Positions 50,670-63,559 of a stretch of 64,000 nt of DNA are shown in pieces. The stretch lies in the NCBI RefSeq assembly GCF_902150065.1, contig NC_043994.1, positions 22,882,413 to 22,946,412 of the forward strand. Reading direction: 5' to 3'. Numbering within the stretch: position 1 is the first letter of the stretch; every line of letters starts with the position of its first letter. The notes below the pieces were generated by a model. The model ran no database searches. It worked only from the letters and a program-made list of their open reading frames with translations, and was not told where the DNA came from. Made by a program: the position numbers and the translations under genes. This stretch comes from Myripristis murdjan (taxonomy: Eukaryota > Chordata > Actinopteri > Holocentriformes > Holocentridae).

Positions 50670-53600
50670 ACCTGTACATGACTGGGCTCACTTAGTCTGA
50701 CCATCTTTACTATGACAAAATATGTGATTTTTATAGCATGTCTATATGTTAAACAATAAGCATTTAGCTCATTAGATATAATAATGATATACAGACACAT
50801 GCTACCATACAGGGAGGGAATCTTTATTCATCATTCATACAAGACCAGGAGTCACATCCCCTTCATCCTCCTCCATCCATAGTTCAGCGCACAGCGACAT
50901 CCTGTGAGGATCATTTTATATCCAAAAATTACCCAGCAAGAGGCTTCCCATGCTATCATCACTTGTCACACCCATTCTGTATGCACAAATGTCAACCTGC
51001 AGGATAACATTGTTGGTACTATAATGACGTCCAAGGTGTGAAAGTCCTGCTTGCGCCTCCTCAGAATATTTTTAACCTGTTGCCACACCTTCCTTTATCT
51101 CAAAACACAAAGGACGCACATCAATACCAGCTCATACATCATTACAGTCTTGTAAAATGCACGAATTAAGCGCGGAACATGGCCAGACGCATCTACATAA
51201 TCAAATCAGATCCTCTCCGTGTGCAGGCCAGTGGTGCTCAGTCATTAAAAAAAAAAGAAGGAAAAAATTCTTATCACAAGCATCCTTGATGTTAACATTC
51301 CTCAAGTTGCAAAGAAAACTGATTTGATAAGTGGAGACTCTTGTTACAGAAGACCTGTCACATGCTCTGACGTTTGTGCAATTAGTCAGCATTTATTTTA
51401 TATTACCTCTCATTTCATGACAATATACCAAATGACCACTTTATAAAAATAAGATCTTTTTCTAACATGCCATAAAACAGTAACTTTAAAAGTGCTCTAA
51501 AACATTACTCCCTGGAACTTACTTAAGGAGAATAACATTTTTTATAAGGGCTCTATGAAACAATGCAATGTTGTATCAAAGTATACAATCTTGAGAGTGT
51601 GTGACTGACAGTGTACAACCACTTGTTTAGCCACTGGTCTCATGAACCTCTGGGCCGTGCTCTTCACTGAGACACAGGAACCAAAGTGTCGAAATGATTC
51701 TACCCTGCGTTTGAATTGTTTCAGCTCAGTGATGTGTGACATTTTCACTCTCCTTTCTCATACTGGTTTTGCATTCTCTCATTTGCAACGCCCTGCGGTG
51801 ACTCATGCCAGCGTCCGACAGCTCAACACTGACCAGATTCCAGTTCACAACCCCCTCTTGTACTTAATGTACACAAGCCTCGCTCCTGTGTACTTTATAA
51901 AATATCAGTGTTCATCTACTAATAGTACCGCTTGGTGTTATGTGATCATCATGATTAGTTAGCCAGCCTTTTCACTTCTAAAACACCATATAAATCTCCT
52001 AAATAGTGTATTGCCAACAGTTATTACATTCAATTCAGACTTTGAAATGATGTTGTATGCAGAAGGGCAAAATACCCTAGCAGAGCACTGCAGGGAAGGG
52101 CACACTAACCTTCAAAAAATATTGATCCAATCATGCAACTTGCAGAACTTTTCAGTCCATTCATTCAGCTGTTCACTTCTGTGCTGATGACAGAATTATA
52201 GATGTAGTAACAAACATTATTGTTATGCAAAACTGTTAGTTTCCTGTCTTGGATATTGACTGTTATTAACGTAACCTAACAAAAATATTCTGACTTTTAG
52301 ATTGTGATAGCCTTAACTTTAGAGTTATGTTCTTAAATATAGGTTCTTAATTCACAAAAAATCTGTTGGATGTTGTGCAAACATTGCAAACATACTAAAG
52401 TACATATTTCATAATGCATTATCAGCCAAAGGACCGTAGAGGATTTCCTGAAGTCCTCTACCGGGCTGCCATATAAGGCACTATGTATTCTCTTAGCTAG
52501 AATCCAATAATTGTTATTATCATGTACACCGTCTCAGAGTTTTATGAAGCTCAAAATTCTGTATAAGAGACAATCTGCAAATGTCTCCCATTGAAGAACA
52601 ATACTGTAACAGCTATTTATAATATGTATGCAAGAGAGGTGAAGATGTTCCGTTGTTTGAGTCCAAGACCTCCAGCTCTGGTGGTGTGTCCCTTCTTTTA
52701 TACTGCAAGAGTCTGTGTGTCTAACCAAATCAGTTGCAAAGCGTCGCCAGCTCTCCTGGAAAGTACAAAGTAAGCCCTGTGTCAGTGACTGTACAAGATA
52801 GAGAGAACTGGAATGGGTTACTGGTGTCACTGCATACATGCATCAGTTTTATCGGATGGGTATTGAGAAGACAGAGTTTTGTTCACTTCTGCATGTGAGG
52901 AGAAGTCAGTTCAGTTTTTTTCAGCAGACCCTGCAGGTGCATCTTTTTAGTGAGTCCCTTCAGAGGACACCGAGTTTCTATTTCAGGAGGCATTCATGCT
53001 TCATAACTCGGCTCCTCCTCCAAGGCTTCCGTGTGCATTTATCTTGATTTGCTAGTTGAACAGTGGAGAGCTGTGAGACACAATAGAAGACCTAACTATA
53101 CCCACAGGCTCAGTCAGCACAAGTCAGATGATGGGACATTGTAAGCATGTTAGCTCTTTCTAGTTCATTAACTGAACTACCATCTCAACCACAGGGTGTT
53201 ACACAGTGATCAAAGAATTGTATTTGTATAACTTGTATAAAGACAAGTATTTGTTGACAAATACTTGTATTTCGTGACATGAGACAAGGGAGAAAAGGTA
53301 GATCTGAAATAATTCTATTTCCATTACCTTTGCTCTCATATAATTGGATTGTGTAGAAGCAAAGTTGGTAAAACACAATGTGATCATAAAGAAAACAAAT
53401 GAGCTAAAATTAATTCATGGCCAATAGCTGATACTATTATGAAATCACTGAATATGTGCAAAATCTGATTTATCATATAGTACATTCGGTGCCTCCAAAT
53501 TATTTAAGCGTGCCTCAAGGGCAATAAGGTATTTCACAAAATCAGCAAAATAGGTCTTTGAAACAAGCAGACTTGTACACATGCTTTAATTTATACAGCC

Positions 53601-56600
53601 AAGCTCCAGGAACAGCATGGACTGCTCCTCCTATGCAGAGGCTCCAAACGTCAGTGCTTCAGAAGTTTTATTTTTGTCATAAAAGCAAAAACTGGAAGAA
53701 AAAAAAAAGTTCTGCCATAAATTACGAAGCATCTATCAGAAGGCAGCTAAAAGGAAAAAATGCCAAAAGAAATGCTGAGTTTATGTCTCAAAAGTAGTTT
53801 TATAAACCAAGACAGCAAAACACAGTAAGGTCACTGTGAGCAAATGCCTTAAAACTGATGCATCAGTATGTTTGGCTGTCTTACTTTTTCCACATGTTCC
53901 AAATGGAGCGTTTGCTCTGTCAATCCTGCAGAGCAGTAATTCTGTAAGGGCATGCTGTCAAGCATTTGTTTGCTCTGAACAAACAAACAGCTGGCAAACA
54001 GCTGGGAAAATATGCTGTGTGTGCTTGTGATGTGTTGCGATCTCATTGGTCGTAGTCCGGGGTTTCAGCCAATCACTGCACTGACTAAACACTAGAGGTC
54101 ACTGTTAACAGGTCAGGTTGTATTGTCAATATTGACAAACCCTGCCAATCATACACAGGTATATACAGCACACACATGCGACCAATTCTCAAGAATCCTT
54201 CCTGCTCTTCTCAGTTTAACGTCAGCTTTCACTGCTCCACAGAACTGATGCGCTGATAAATATAAAGTTTAACAGTGAACATAAGGCCATTTGCTTGTTA
54301 AAAGTGAACATGCTGTACCAGTATTTTTCTTCATATGCTATTTATCTTAACAGGCCTATTCCTTATGTTTTTCTGAATGGAAAAACTAGACTAGACACTG
54401 AGATACATATTAACATGTTCAAAATAAACCAGTTTACTGCTCTTCCTAAAGGCAATGCCACCAGCAGTGAGCACATATGACACACAAGCACATCCTGGAA
54501 CCTGATATGTATGTGCACAACACACACAAACACATAAAGTATACTGCAAACTCTGTTGGACAGTGTGTAGTGAATGAGGTGAGTGCTGAGAAATCTAGTC
54601 AAACCTTTTAATCAGACTTTGACAATGGCCTTTCATTGCAGAGAAATGTATTTGTTTACAATGGGTTGCTAAGTGCTGCTCACTAAGCAGGATATGTAGT
54701 ATGCATGTTGGTGGAAGTTATTCTCATGAGTACTCTGGCATTTCCTCCTAGCTTACCTAATACACCACACTGTCCCATCCCACAATCCATTATCGTCAAT
54801 GGATTTAACACAGACTTACATAGACATGTACTGAGACCCAAAGGCCCACATACACAAATCCCATTGATTCAGCTCTGCAGAAGCAGATAGACACCACCAC
54901 CTAGTGGTTCAAAGGGTGTCCCTCCCAAAAAGGGGTACAGTACATTGTCTCTTACTATAAAAAGAAAAACTGCCCATTACATTAAAAAAGAAAGCCAGTT
55001 TTATAAGCCAAGAATGGTACAAAAAACAAAGAGTCATGTTCTACAAAACCCAACAACAAATACAGATTGCTGCAGAACAAATTTGGGAAAGTAGGATTTA
55101 TTCGATGCCATTATTACAAATTTATAAAATGCTAATGTTCTGTAAGAAAAGCATTATGTGAAGTAATTCACACAGCGAGAATCCATTAGAAATACATTCA
55201 ATTATCAAAAACTCTTATCTTTAATGCATTTTTAAACACTCCACTGAGCTTGGTAATGATTGCAAAGTATTTTTCATCCTCTTAGTGCATTTTATCTAAA
55301 CAAATTCTTAAAATTCAACAATGACTCATAAGTAACAAAAAGAAAGCTAGGGCAAAATAAAGAAGAAAAAAAAAAAAAACACAACCACTATCTGAAAAGT
55401 GTGTGAATGGGTAAGCGTGGCTGGAATGAAGGAGCTGGTGAAGGCATAGTATGTGAACATTACAAGCTGATCAATGAAACTCAGGGTTTTGTGGCTGTAG
55501 CTGGTCATTACAACCCTGAGCAAATAAACCCCAGGAAATACACACTCAGATCCATATTCAGTACAAATATATTTTTTTCTCCTAAAACTGTTCAAAGATT
55601 AAATAGCCACGAGCTTGGCTTGTCTTACTAACCTCTTGCTCACACCTTTAATCATGTGTGGTTTATACAGCATATAGGCTTCAACGGCTGGCTTCACAGC
55701 AAACCAAGATCCAGTCTACAAATCTTACTTAATTGCTGACACAAATCAAGGCTGAGTTGAAAAAATGCATTTGTGCATAAGTCTGAAGTCATTTTGTCGA
55801 GGGAGTGTGCATCTTTGACAACTGTGAGATCTGAACCCAAGATTACAGAGGAATGTAAGAACAAATCCAACTGTCCATTCCTGCGGTGCTTTGCAGCTAT
55901 TTTTGAACACGTAAGGATCTTTTTCGTCTTCTTAATCATGGAAGAGCACTTTGCTAGTGGTTTAGAGAAGTCTGGCTTGGTTGTACACTTATCTCAGAGT
56001 CCAGGAATGCAGAACATGAGGACTTTTTTCCAGGCATAAGTTTTTTTTTTCTGTTGTAAACTGTACATTTTCTATTTGAAACAGCCCCATCTGTGAAACG
56101 GTTTCATACCAAAAAAAAAAAAAAAAAAAGCCTTAGCTGTAAGCAGATTAATTATATGAATTATACGACAAAGGTTATGGTTATGCAATGAGAAAAATAA
56201 TCCCCTAAGCCCATTAAAAGATAATCAAAATGCATTCAAAACAGCTAATTTTGATGGATTAGACTCTACACTACTATTTGGTGTATGTGAAGAAAGGAAG
56301 AGTTTAGAATGTGCCTTTATGCAGGCAAAACAAACAAACAAAAAAAAAAATGATCAAAAAGGCAAAACCTCCACCCCTTGCATCATTTATCATGAAAAAT
56401 ATGAGAAAGCAAGAACTTACAGAATAAGAAAAATAACTACTATTCATGCTGCAAAAGTATGGAAGACCTTAAGGGTGCTGGCAGCCTCAGTCTCTGGAGC
56501 CAAATACATCAGGTAAGAATTCCATAGATCATGGAAAGAGAAGACCACAAATCAGAGGACAAGGAATCTGTAAACATGGAGACACACTGCTAACAAGACA

Positions 56601-56755
56601 CTTGCTCTTGTGCAGATTTTTTTTTAAAGTGGCATCTGACCCTGGGGAGTAGGAGCAGAGATAGTGCTTGGGTTTGGGTCCATGCCAGGCTCTAGGGACA
56701 TCAGGATTCCCTTCACTATGTCTGGTCACTTGGTGATGATAGGAATGTCTGAAAA
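50670..56755. other. spacer between rrbp1 and snx5, including the snx5 3' UTR
   Basis: No gene recognised on either strand over 6 kb. The upper part must contain the snx5 3' UTR; one possible AATAAA on the minus strand is near 55.1 kb. Poly(A)/poly(T) runs occur near 55.37, 56.05 and 56.11 kb. Human has BANF2 between RRBP1 and SNX5; I find no trace of it here. Confidence 0.55.
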
Positions 56756-56759
56756 CTGG

Positions 56760-59700
56760 TCAGTTGCTTTTGAGCAGGTCAATGCATCCCTGCAACAGAG
56801 TCACATTGTTCTGTGGACAGAAGAAAACAGCAAAGTTATTCTCCTGAGGTATACCTTCTTCTGAGTGGTTTGCTCCACTAGAAGTCATGGGGTGTGTCAT
56901 AGCGCCTCAGTCTGCTGCTTGTGACTGGGTTGAAGTCCCAGGTTTGTTGTTTATTACGGTATAAACCTATTCACTTTTCAATGTCTCCTCACTTAAAACA
57001 CATCCACCCTCACACATTATAACACTGGTAAAATGTGACAGTGGCGGCAGATCTTGCATTCTAGATCTATTTTGTTGTTTGGTGGTGTTTTTTTCCCATA
57101 GATGTTGTGGTGGCACAACAACTATGGAAAGCGTTTTATAAAACTTGTATCATAAATCTTGTCACTTATCTTAAACATCAACAGAAAACATCAGGTGTTG
57201 GTGTCTGTCCCTATTTTTGCACTGATGTTTAACAATCAGAGGTAGAAATCTGTTGTTTAAGAGGAGAGATTCTAATTTCACCTCTGGCAATATCCTCAAC
57301 AGACCATAAGTCACAAGACATGTTGTGTTTTGTTTTTTTTTCTTTTTGAATAAGGGGAGGAGGCTCTTGCTTTTATTGACAAAAAGAACTTGCTCTCTTG
57401 TAGTTACTGTTAAACTGTGATGCTCCTTCCACTGACATGCACTGATTCCAGCAAGTACAGGCACGCTGTGTCAAGGCAACATAGGTATTCGGGAAACATC
57501 AGAAATTGTCAAAATGAAGCAGAAGTATGCAAAGCAGGTTGAAAGAAAGTGTGTACCACCGGTACTTTATAACAAAATTGGTGGAATGTACTGAACATCA
57601 CACTCAGACAAAACGTCATACAGCAGGCGGCTGTACTGTGCTGCTCACCTTGGCATGCTTGATCTCAAGCTCAGCCATCTCTATGAGGTTCTTCCTGAAG
57701 GCCACAACACGCCTGCCCTTGAAACTGGTGAGCTCTACAAGGAAAACATGGAGCATAACAGGCAGGAGTTATAGAGTGGTCTTGCACAATGGCTGTATGC
57801 ATGGCACATAAAGAAATATGCACCGAGTGAACCTGCATCAAGCATGCACAGATGCACAAACCTCTCTTTCCAGACTCTGAGAGCTTGTCAAACTTTTGCA
57901 GGCACTGCTGCTGGTGTTCCTCTGCCTGGGGAACGTCCTTGCTCTTCAGTCGTGCCTTATCCAACGCCTTGTTAGAGTGCTCATAGTCAGCTAAAGCCCG
58001 AGCTCGCCGGTACAGAAGGTCCTAGCAGACATGGCCCACATTGTTAAACCGGTGGAATAAAAAAAAGATGCTATTGTAATCATAACACAGAAAATGTAAA
58101 GATAATAACAAACTAATAATAAAAATTTCAATAACAAAGCCTGTCTCTTACATGAAAGCAGAAGAACATGCCTCACCTTGGCAGCCTGGATGTCTCTCAT
58201 GTAGTATCTTAGCAGCTCAGTAAGTTTCAGCTCTTGGTCAGATGCCACTCTGCCCTCTACTTTCTGCAGGGCCACAAATTAAGACATAGCTAATACATGC
58301 TTAAATAAGGGGAAACCGGTGTGAAAATCGTCTCATTTTGTTGGTAAATGAGGTTTTTCTTACCCTAAGTTTCTCAAACAGGTCTGACAACTTGTCCAGA
58401 TGTCTGAGGGAAAAAATAAGGCATTAAACCATCTACCAAAGATGTGAATTGTCTTAATATCATTATACTGCAATCATCCTAGTTCTCACACCACAACATC
58501 TTGAAAATTACTAATACGTTCCAGTCAACTGCAATATCAGATAAGCTTCATCATACTGAAAAAAAACAACAACTTCAGGTGTTTTTTGTATTGCTATGAC
58601 TGTGTTGCCTAGCAGAGCATTTTGGCATCACATATAATCTTAAATAAAACTCGAGAAAGTAAGGGATGTAATGCACTCACTTCTTAAGCGCTGTACTATC
58701 ATCGGCAGACAGAGTGTTCAGAGTGGCTGAGATGTGAATATAATCATCAGCAACATCTGAAATTAGAGAAACAATGGCCAAAACCATACATATTACAAAT
58801 ACAGATACATTAATTTCCACAGCATCCACCTCATTCAGCTGAGTATCAGTTTGCACCATGCAAAATACAACATATTCTGGTAAAGTAAAATCTTCAAGTA
58901 CTTTTGTGAGAGCGGGTCATTTTCTCTGCTTTGGCAGTGGAATCTTTTATCTTGCTGTAATAGTCAAGCAGAAAAGTCTTCTCCTGTTCAAAGAAGTCAT
59001 CAACTTCCTATGGGGAAAAACAGCCTTTGGTTATCTGGAAAGATGAGTAAAAACATGTGTCCCTATTGCAGTCACCCATACAAAACAGATCATGCAGAAA
59101 CCTGACCTTTATCCCTGAGATGATGACCTCATCAGCCGTCTTCACCATGTTCTTGAAGAAACCTCCAAACATTTCCTTTGCATTCTTTCTTCTCACACTG
59201 AGCTAAAACAATCAAAGTTGTGAAACAAGAAAATCAGTGTCCCAAAACCTAGTGTGAAAAGATAATTTACTTCTAATGCAAAAGTTGACTGTTTCCAGGG
59301 AAGTGAACTGTGCTTGTTGTGTCGTTACTTTATTGTTGGAATAGCATTATTTGGCACAGATTCTCAATTTCTACACAAAGTACATTTTGTGGTATGTATT
59401 CTTCTGTAAGACTGCTGTCTAATTACACTGGTTCAATGTGTTATATTTTAACAAGTTCTGTTAACCAAAACCACTGTGGAGGACTAGACAGGAATTTATG
59501 CTGATCTCAGCAGGATGTAGGCTGTGTCACAAGTCTCCTGTAAACACTATTTCCTCTCCAACCAACTGACGGCCCGGGAAAGGAAGTCAGCAATATGAGG
59601 AACTCACATCCTGGTCATACTCCAAGAAAATCTGGAAGTTTCTGTCCTTGCTGAGAATGGCATGAGAGGACAATCTCTGCAGGAAAATTTCATGCACTTG

Positions 59701-62303
59701 GACCGTCTTCTTAAACACAGCCAGATATTCACTGGAAAATAAATGAATAAATGAATAAAAACAGAACACATTCACAAAAAAGCAGAGGCACAGCAAGCAA
59801 ATTTACTGTAGATTTTTTCCTCCTGCAACAATCACTGGACATGTGTGTTTTTGAGATTTAATACACCATTGTGATATAGAGAGAACATGATTCATTCAGA
59901 AAAATGTGAAATATAGTGACTGGCTTTATTGTGTCACACTCACGCCTCCAACTCTTGTTTCATCTTGTTGTACTCCTCCTTAGTCATAGTGGCTTCACCT
60001 TCCCCCAGTTTGTGCATCTTCTCTCTTGGGCTCTCAAAATCGGGCTTTGGGGGAGCTGGAGGAATCTATGATAGGAGAAGTGATTAAAAAAAAAAGAAGA
60101 AGAAAGGACACAAAACTAGTCTAAATGCTCTTATTGGCAATTTAGAATATATAGGGCCTATATAAAAAGAATTCTTCAACTGGAGACACACACACAAAAA
60201 TAATTATCAAAAAATAGAAGTTGTAACAGTCACTGGTGCCTTTGTTTGACCTTCCTCTTTTGTCAATCAGGACACAAACCCATACAGTGGTCATACTGCA
60301 GCCTGTGTACATGTGTGTATGTCGTATCTGAGTGTAGTACAGTAACTCACTATAAGGCCAGCATAGTCCTCTGTCTCCACCAGAGTGTCATGTAGCCAGA
60401 TGAAGTCTTCATGCTGTCTGGGAACTGAGAACTCCGGCTTCTGGAAAGCACTGAGTGTGGTCTGGAAATGTTGGCGCAATAACATTTTTTAATATGGAAA
60501 ACTGTTAACGCATTATTCAATAGCCTCATTGACATCTTTGAAAATCAAGTGAAATCTACAGTTGTTTTGATGTGTAACTGTTTAGGTTTGTGTTTTTACC
60601 TTTGTATGGACAGTAAATTTGACTTTGTCTCTTTCACAGAGTGCATCAGGAATGTCAATGAGGAGAGAGGCATCATTGTTTAGGTCCACAGACACAGAGC
60701 GCGTCTAAGGAGAAAGAACACAACATGATTTTTTATTCACCTCTGCATCTTGGTGTACACGTATTATATTGTAAAACCTTCAACCAATGTGTAAGATTAC
60801 GATAAGTCACTGACAAAATGCTGGAAAATTTTGGCTGTGGATAGTATGCTTGTTAATGCTGCTTTCAACAAATATCCAACATGTTTTTGGTCTGAACATT
60901 TATCTTGATGAAATCACAAACAGTATTTTTTCCACTATATTTCAGCCAGATCTAAAAATAATCTACAGTGTTACTTTTTGGTAGCACACAGGGGAATTCA
61001 TTTGAAGAAACACCACTCGAAAATAGTAACAAAAATAAATGTGTTGTTAATAGAAATGTCTTTAGCTCCTTGTTCAGCTGAAAATACCTCACAGCAAGGT
61101 CTATCCTGGTAGAACGGCTCTTTTTTTGCATCTATAGACTACCTGTGCACCCTAAATTGAATAAAGCACAAAATTACATCAGTGCAATCCCTGCTTTGAT
61201 GGACTTAATGCACCCAATGTGTGAGTGGAGTGGGGCAAGTGGCTTGGAGGCAGTTTTGCTTGAGGTCCAGGCACAGACTTCAGACTTGCACTTACTGCAG
61301 TTTCAGAGCACTCTTATTTGACGGTTACATTCAGGATTGAAAACACCAAAGGCCAAATATTGGTACTGACAGGTACTATTTGTGGCAGCAACATCTAATG
61401 TCTGTCTATTGGTTGCATACAATTATGATGTTCTTCATGATGAATTACCAACTGAACCATTGAATAGCTAACCGAGTCTTAAATTAACACACTATCCCTG
61501 AGTTTGTACATGAAATAACACTTAAAATGGGATGGATGATTTCACTGAAATGTAAATTAATTACTTTACACTCCTTACACTCCTAGATGATATCTTTTTT
61601 TTTTTAAGGTTACCAACCCTTGACATGTAATTCAATTTTGGACAGACCCAATAAGTTACTCTCTTACATGCATGCATGCATGCATTCTCTTGCATAGACA
61701 CAATCTATTTTGGGCCACACTTTCAGTACTGACCTCTCCAGCAGCTGTGTCACTACTGAATCAAATGGAAGGCATTAAATGGCATTATACGTCGCCACCT
61801 GCCAGCTTTAACTCTGGAGCACTGTATGCCCTTTATTGTGGCCTTGTCGTACTGTAAGTCCAGAGCCTGGACCACAGTGTTTTTCTATCTAAAGTTAGTC
61901 ACTTCTCAGTGCCCTGCCCAACAGTGCATCAAAGTAAATGCAAATATTTTGACGCCGCTCGGGCTATGCTCTACCTTACCAGCTAAACACAGCCATTAAC
62001 TTTATAAAGTTACTGTTTTCATACGCTAACTTAAGTCACAAACTTCATCTTTCATGTGCACACAGACTGCCACCATTCATTTGTCTCTCTATTTCTTGAT
62101 TTTAAAAAAAGTTAGCATTAGCCAGCAGCTAAGTTCAATGCGAGACAAAAACAACACAAGGTAGCGACAAACATTAATAGTGCTTAGCTAGGAAGCAAAC
62201 GTTAATGTTGGCTAGTGTTAGCAGGGCTAGCTTTGCATCATTATATGTCTTGTCCCGTTTAACTTACCTTTTCTTTATCGCTTTCATCTAGGGCAGATGT
62301 CAT
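56760..62303 (-). CDS. snx5: sorting nexin 5
   Basis: SNX-BAR protein that pairs with SNX1/SNX2 on endosomes to make retrograde tubules and select cargo (family knowledge). 13 coding exons, in frame, 399 aa (human 404): 62268-62303, 60600-60704, 60351-60461, 59944-60065, 59608-59731, 59107-59202, 58902-59007, 58681-58756, 58364-58403, 58177-58263, 57862-58021, 57649-57734, 56760-56810. PX domain about 20-165 ([50 protein letters not shown]), BAR domain about 190-399 ([56 protein letters not shown]), ending [10 protein letters not shown]. The start [12 protein letters not shown] is shorter than in mammals, consistent with a variable N-terminus. Intron 1 (60705-62267) is the largest and I see nothing named in it. 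Confidence 0.97.
61671..61686. repeat. short (ATGC)n repeat
   Basis: Four CATG/ATGC units in snx5 intron 1, self-complementary. Confidence 0.7.
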
Positions 62304-63006
62304 GGTGGGGGGGCTCACAACAGTGGAATGACTTCAGGCTGGTTAGCCAAACCGAATAACAAATATTTATTACAGAAAACCGTCCTAGTGAGCTGGTTAG
62401 CTGACAACCTGTCAAATCGTTTGTCTCGCCCTCATCCTGATGACAGAACAAACCCCGCCTTAAAATGAATTTGACTGGACAGTGTCAAATTTACAAAGAC
62501 AATGATTGGTTTTTATCTAATCAATCATCTTACTTTGTTGTCCCGGCGGTTTGACGTGCCCCGGGCCTAGCTTCCTTAAAAGGCGATGTAGTAGCAACTT
62601 CTCCCTTTAACAGCAAACTGTACGCGTTAAAACAATGCAGACTGTGTACGTTTACAATTTCCTAACGGGCAGTAAACTCTGAGAGATGTAATGAACTAAA
62701 ATTACTGCCGCCGATTGGACGCGCACACGGATACGTTTCAGCGATACCCTGAGCATTATGGGTAACGTAGTTTTTTAGTGCTACTGGTCCATTCACTAAC
62801 CAGCAACTGAAACTCCAAGTCCCAGCTTCAGAGCTATGTGCAACCCAACGGCGCCTCGTTTGGGAACGGAGATTTTCGTAGCGACTTTCACCGGTGAAAA
62901 ATGTGGGTGTTTAATGCTACCAAAACGAGCAGTGAATATTTATGACTACTTTTAATGTAATCTGCACGTAACTAAACCGAAAAGCAGTCTGAAACTCGCG
63001 GGAAGA
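62304..63006. promoter_or_regulatory. divergent snx5 / mgme1 promoter with ZNF143-type sites and CCAAT boxes
   Basis: About 700 bases separate the two ATGs, which face away from each other as in human. The minus strand at 62753-62772 reads AACTACGTTACCCATAATGC, a very good match to the ZNF143 (Staf) site with its ACTAC extension. The plus strand at 62811-62827 (AACTCCAAGTCCCAGCT) is a weaker second site. Inverted CCAAT boxes lie at 62505-62509 and 62714-62718. No TATA box is needed in such a housekeeping promoter. Confidence 0.7.
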
Positions 63007-63559
63007 ATGTACTTATTTCCGTTGCTGAGGTGTGTTTTTGCTAAATGTGTGGTGTCAGTTGGAGGCTGTAACGTCTCTAAGCGGGGTTCTCCGTGCACCT
63101 ATGCCTTCGTGAAGAGTTTGTGTGTTCATCATGGCTTGAAGTCTCCGAAGAGAAACAGCCCGTACAGCTCCGTGGACAGTGAGCGGTATTCCTCTCTTGT
63201 AAAGTCGGTTGTCTCCTTCAAGGTGAGCTCCCAAACCCCTGAGACCCTCGAAGACGAAAACGAGCACATTTATGGACCCGTTGTCAAAGCCCAGCCGCCC
63301 TCCACAAGATCGGAGCCCAGGGTACCCAGAAGCCCTCATCCCTTCTTTAACAGTGACAAGAGTCGGCTTGATGCGGAGCCCGAGTCAGGACATCCAGCCC
63401 AGATTTTGTTGAAGCGGAGCCAGGACAGGTCCACGATCCCAAGTGTGAGCCGCATCCTTCAGAAGACCCTGTCCCCCGAGCAGATATTTTACCTGGAGAG
63501 ATGGAGGAGGAGGATGATAGCAGATCTGGGGGAGGAAGGATTCAAAGAGTACAGTCTGA
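63007..63559 (+). CDS. mgme1: mitochondrial genome maintenance exonuclease 1, first exon
   Basis: Single-strand DNA exonuclease of the PD-(D/E)XK superfamily that trims 5' flaps in mtDNA replication (family knowledge). Only exon 1 is inside the window, about 184 codons; it ends at a donor (CAGTCTGA|GTATGT). The first 60 residues are Arg/Lys/Ser/Cys rich with no acidic residue until the [17 protein letters not shown] region, as for a matrix presequence. The family match is clear in [36 protein letters not shown] and the end [20 protein letters not shown]. The nuclease core, with its catalytic residues, lies right of the window. The start is the first ATG after the divergent promoter. Confidence 0.93.

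Noticed and set aside
58500-58560. C-box-like ATGATGA (minus strand, 58548-58554) in an snx5 intron, considered because human SNX5 hosts SNORD17
   Set aside because: The nearest CTGA is only about 10 bases away and I find no closing stem or D box at a sensible distance.
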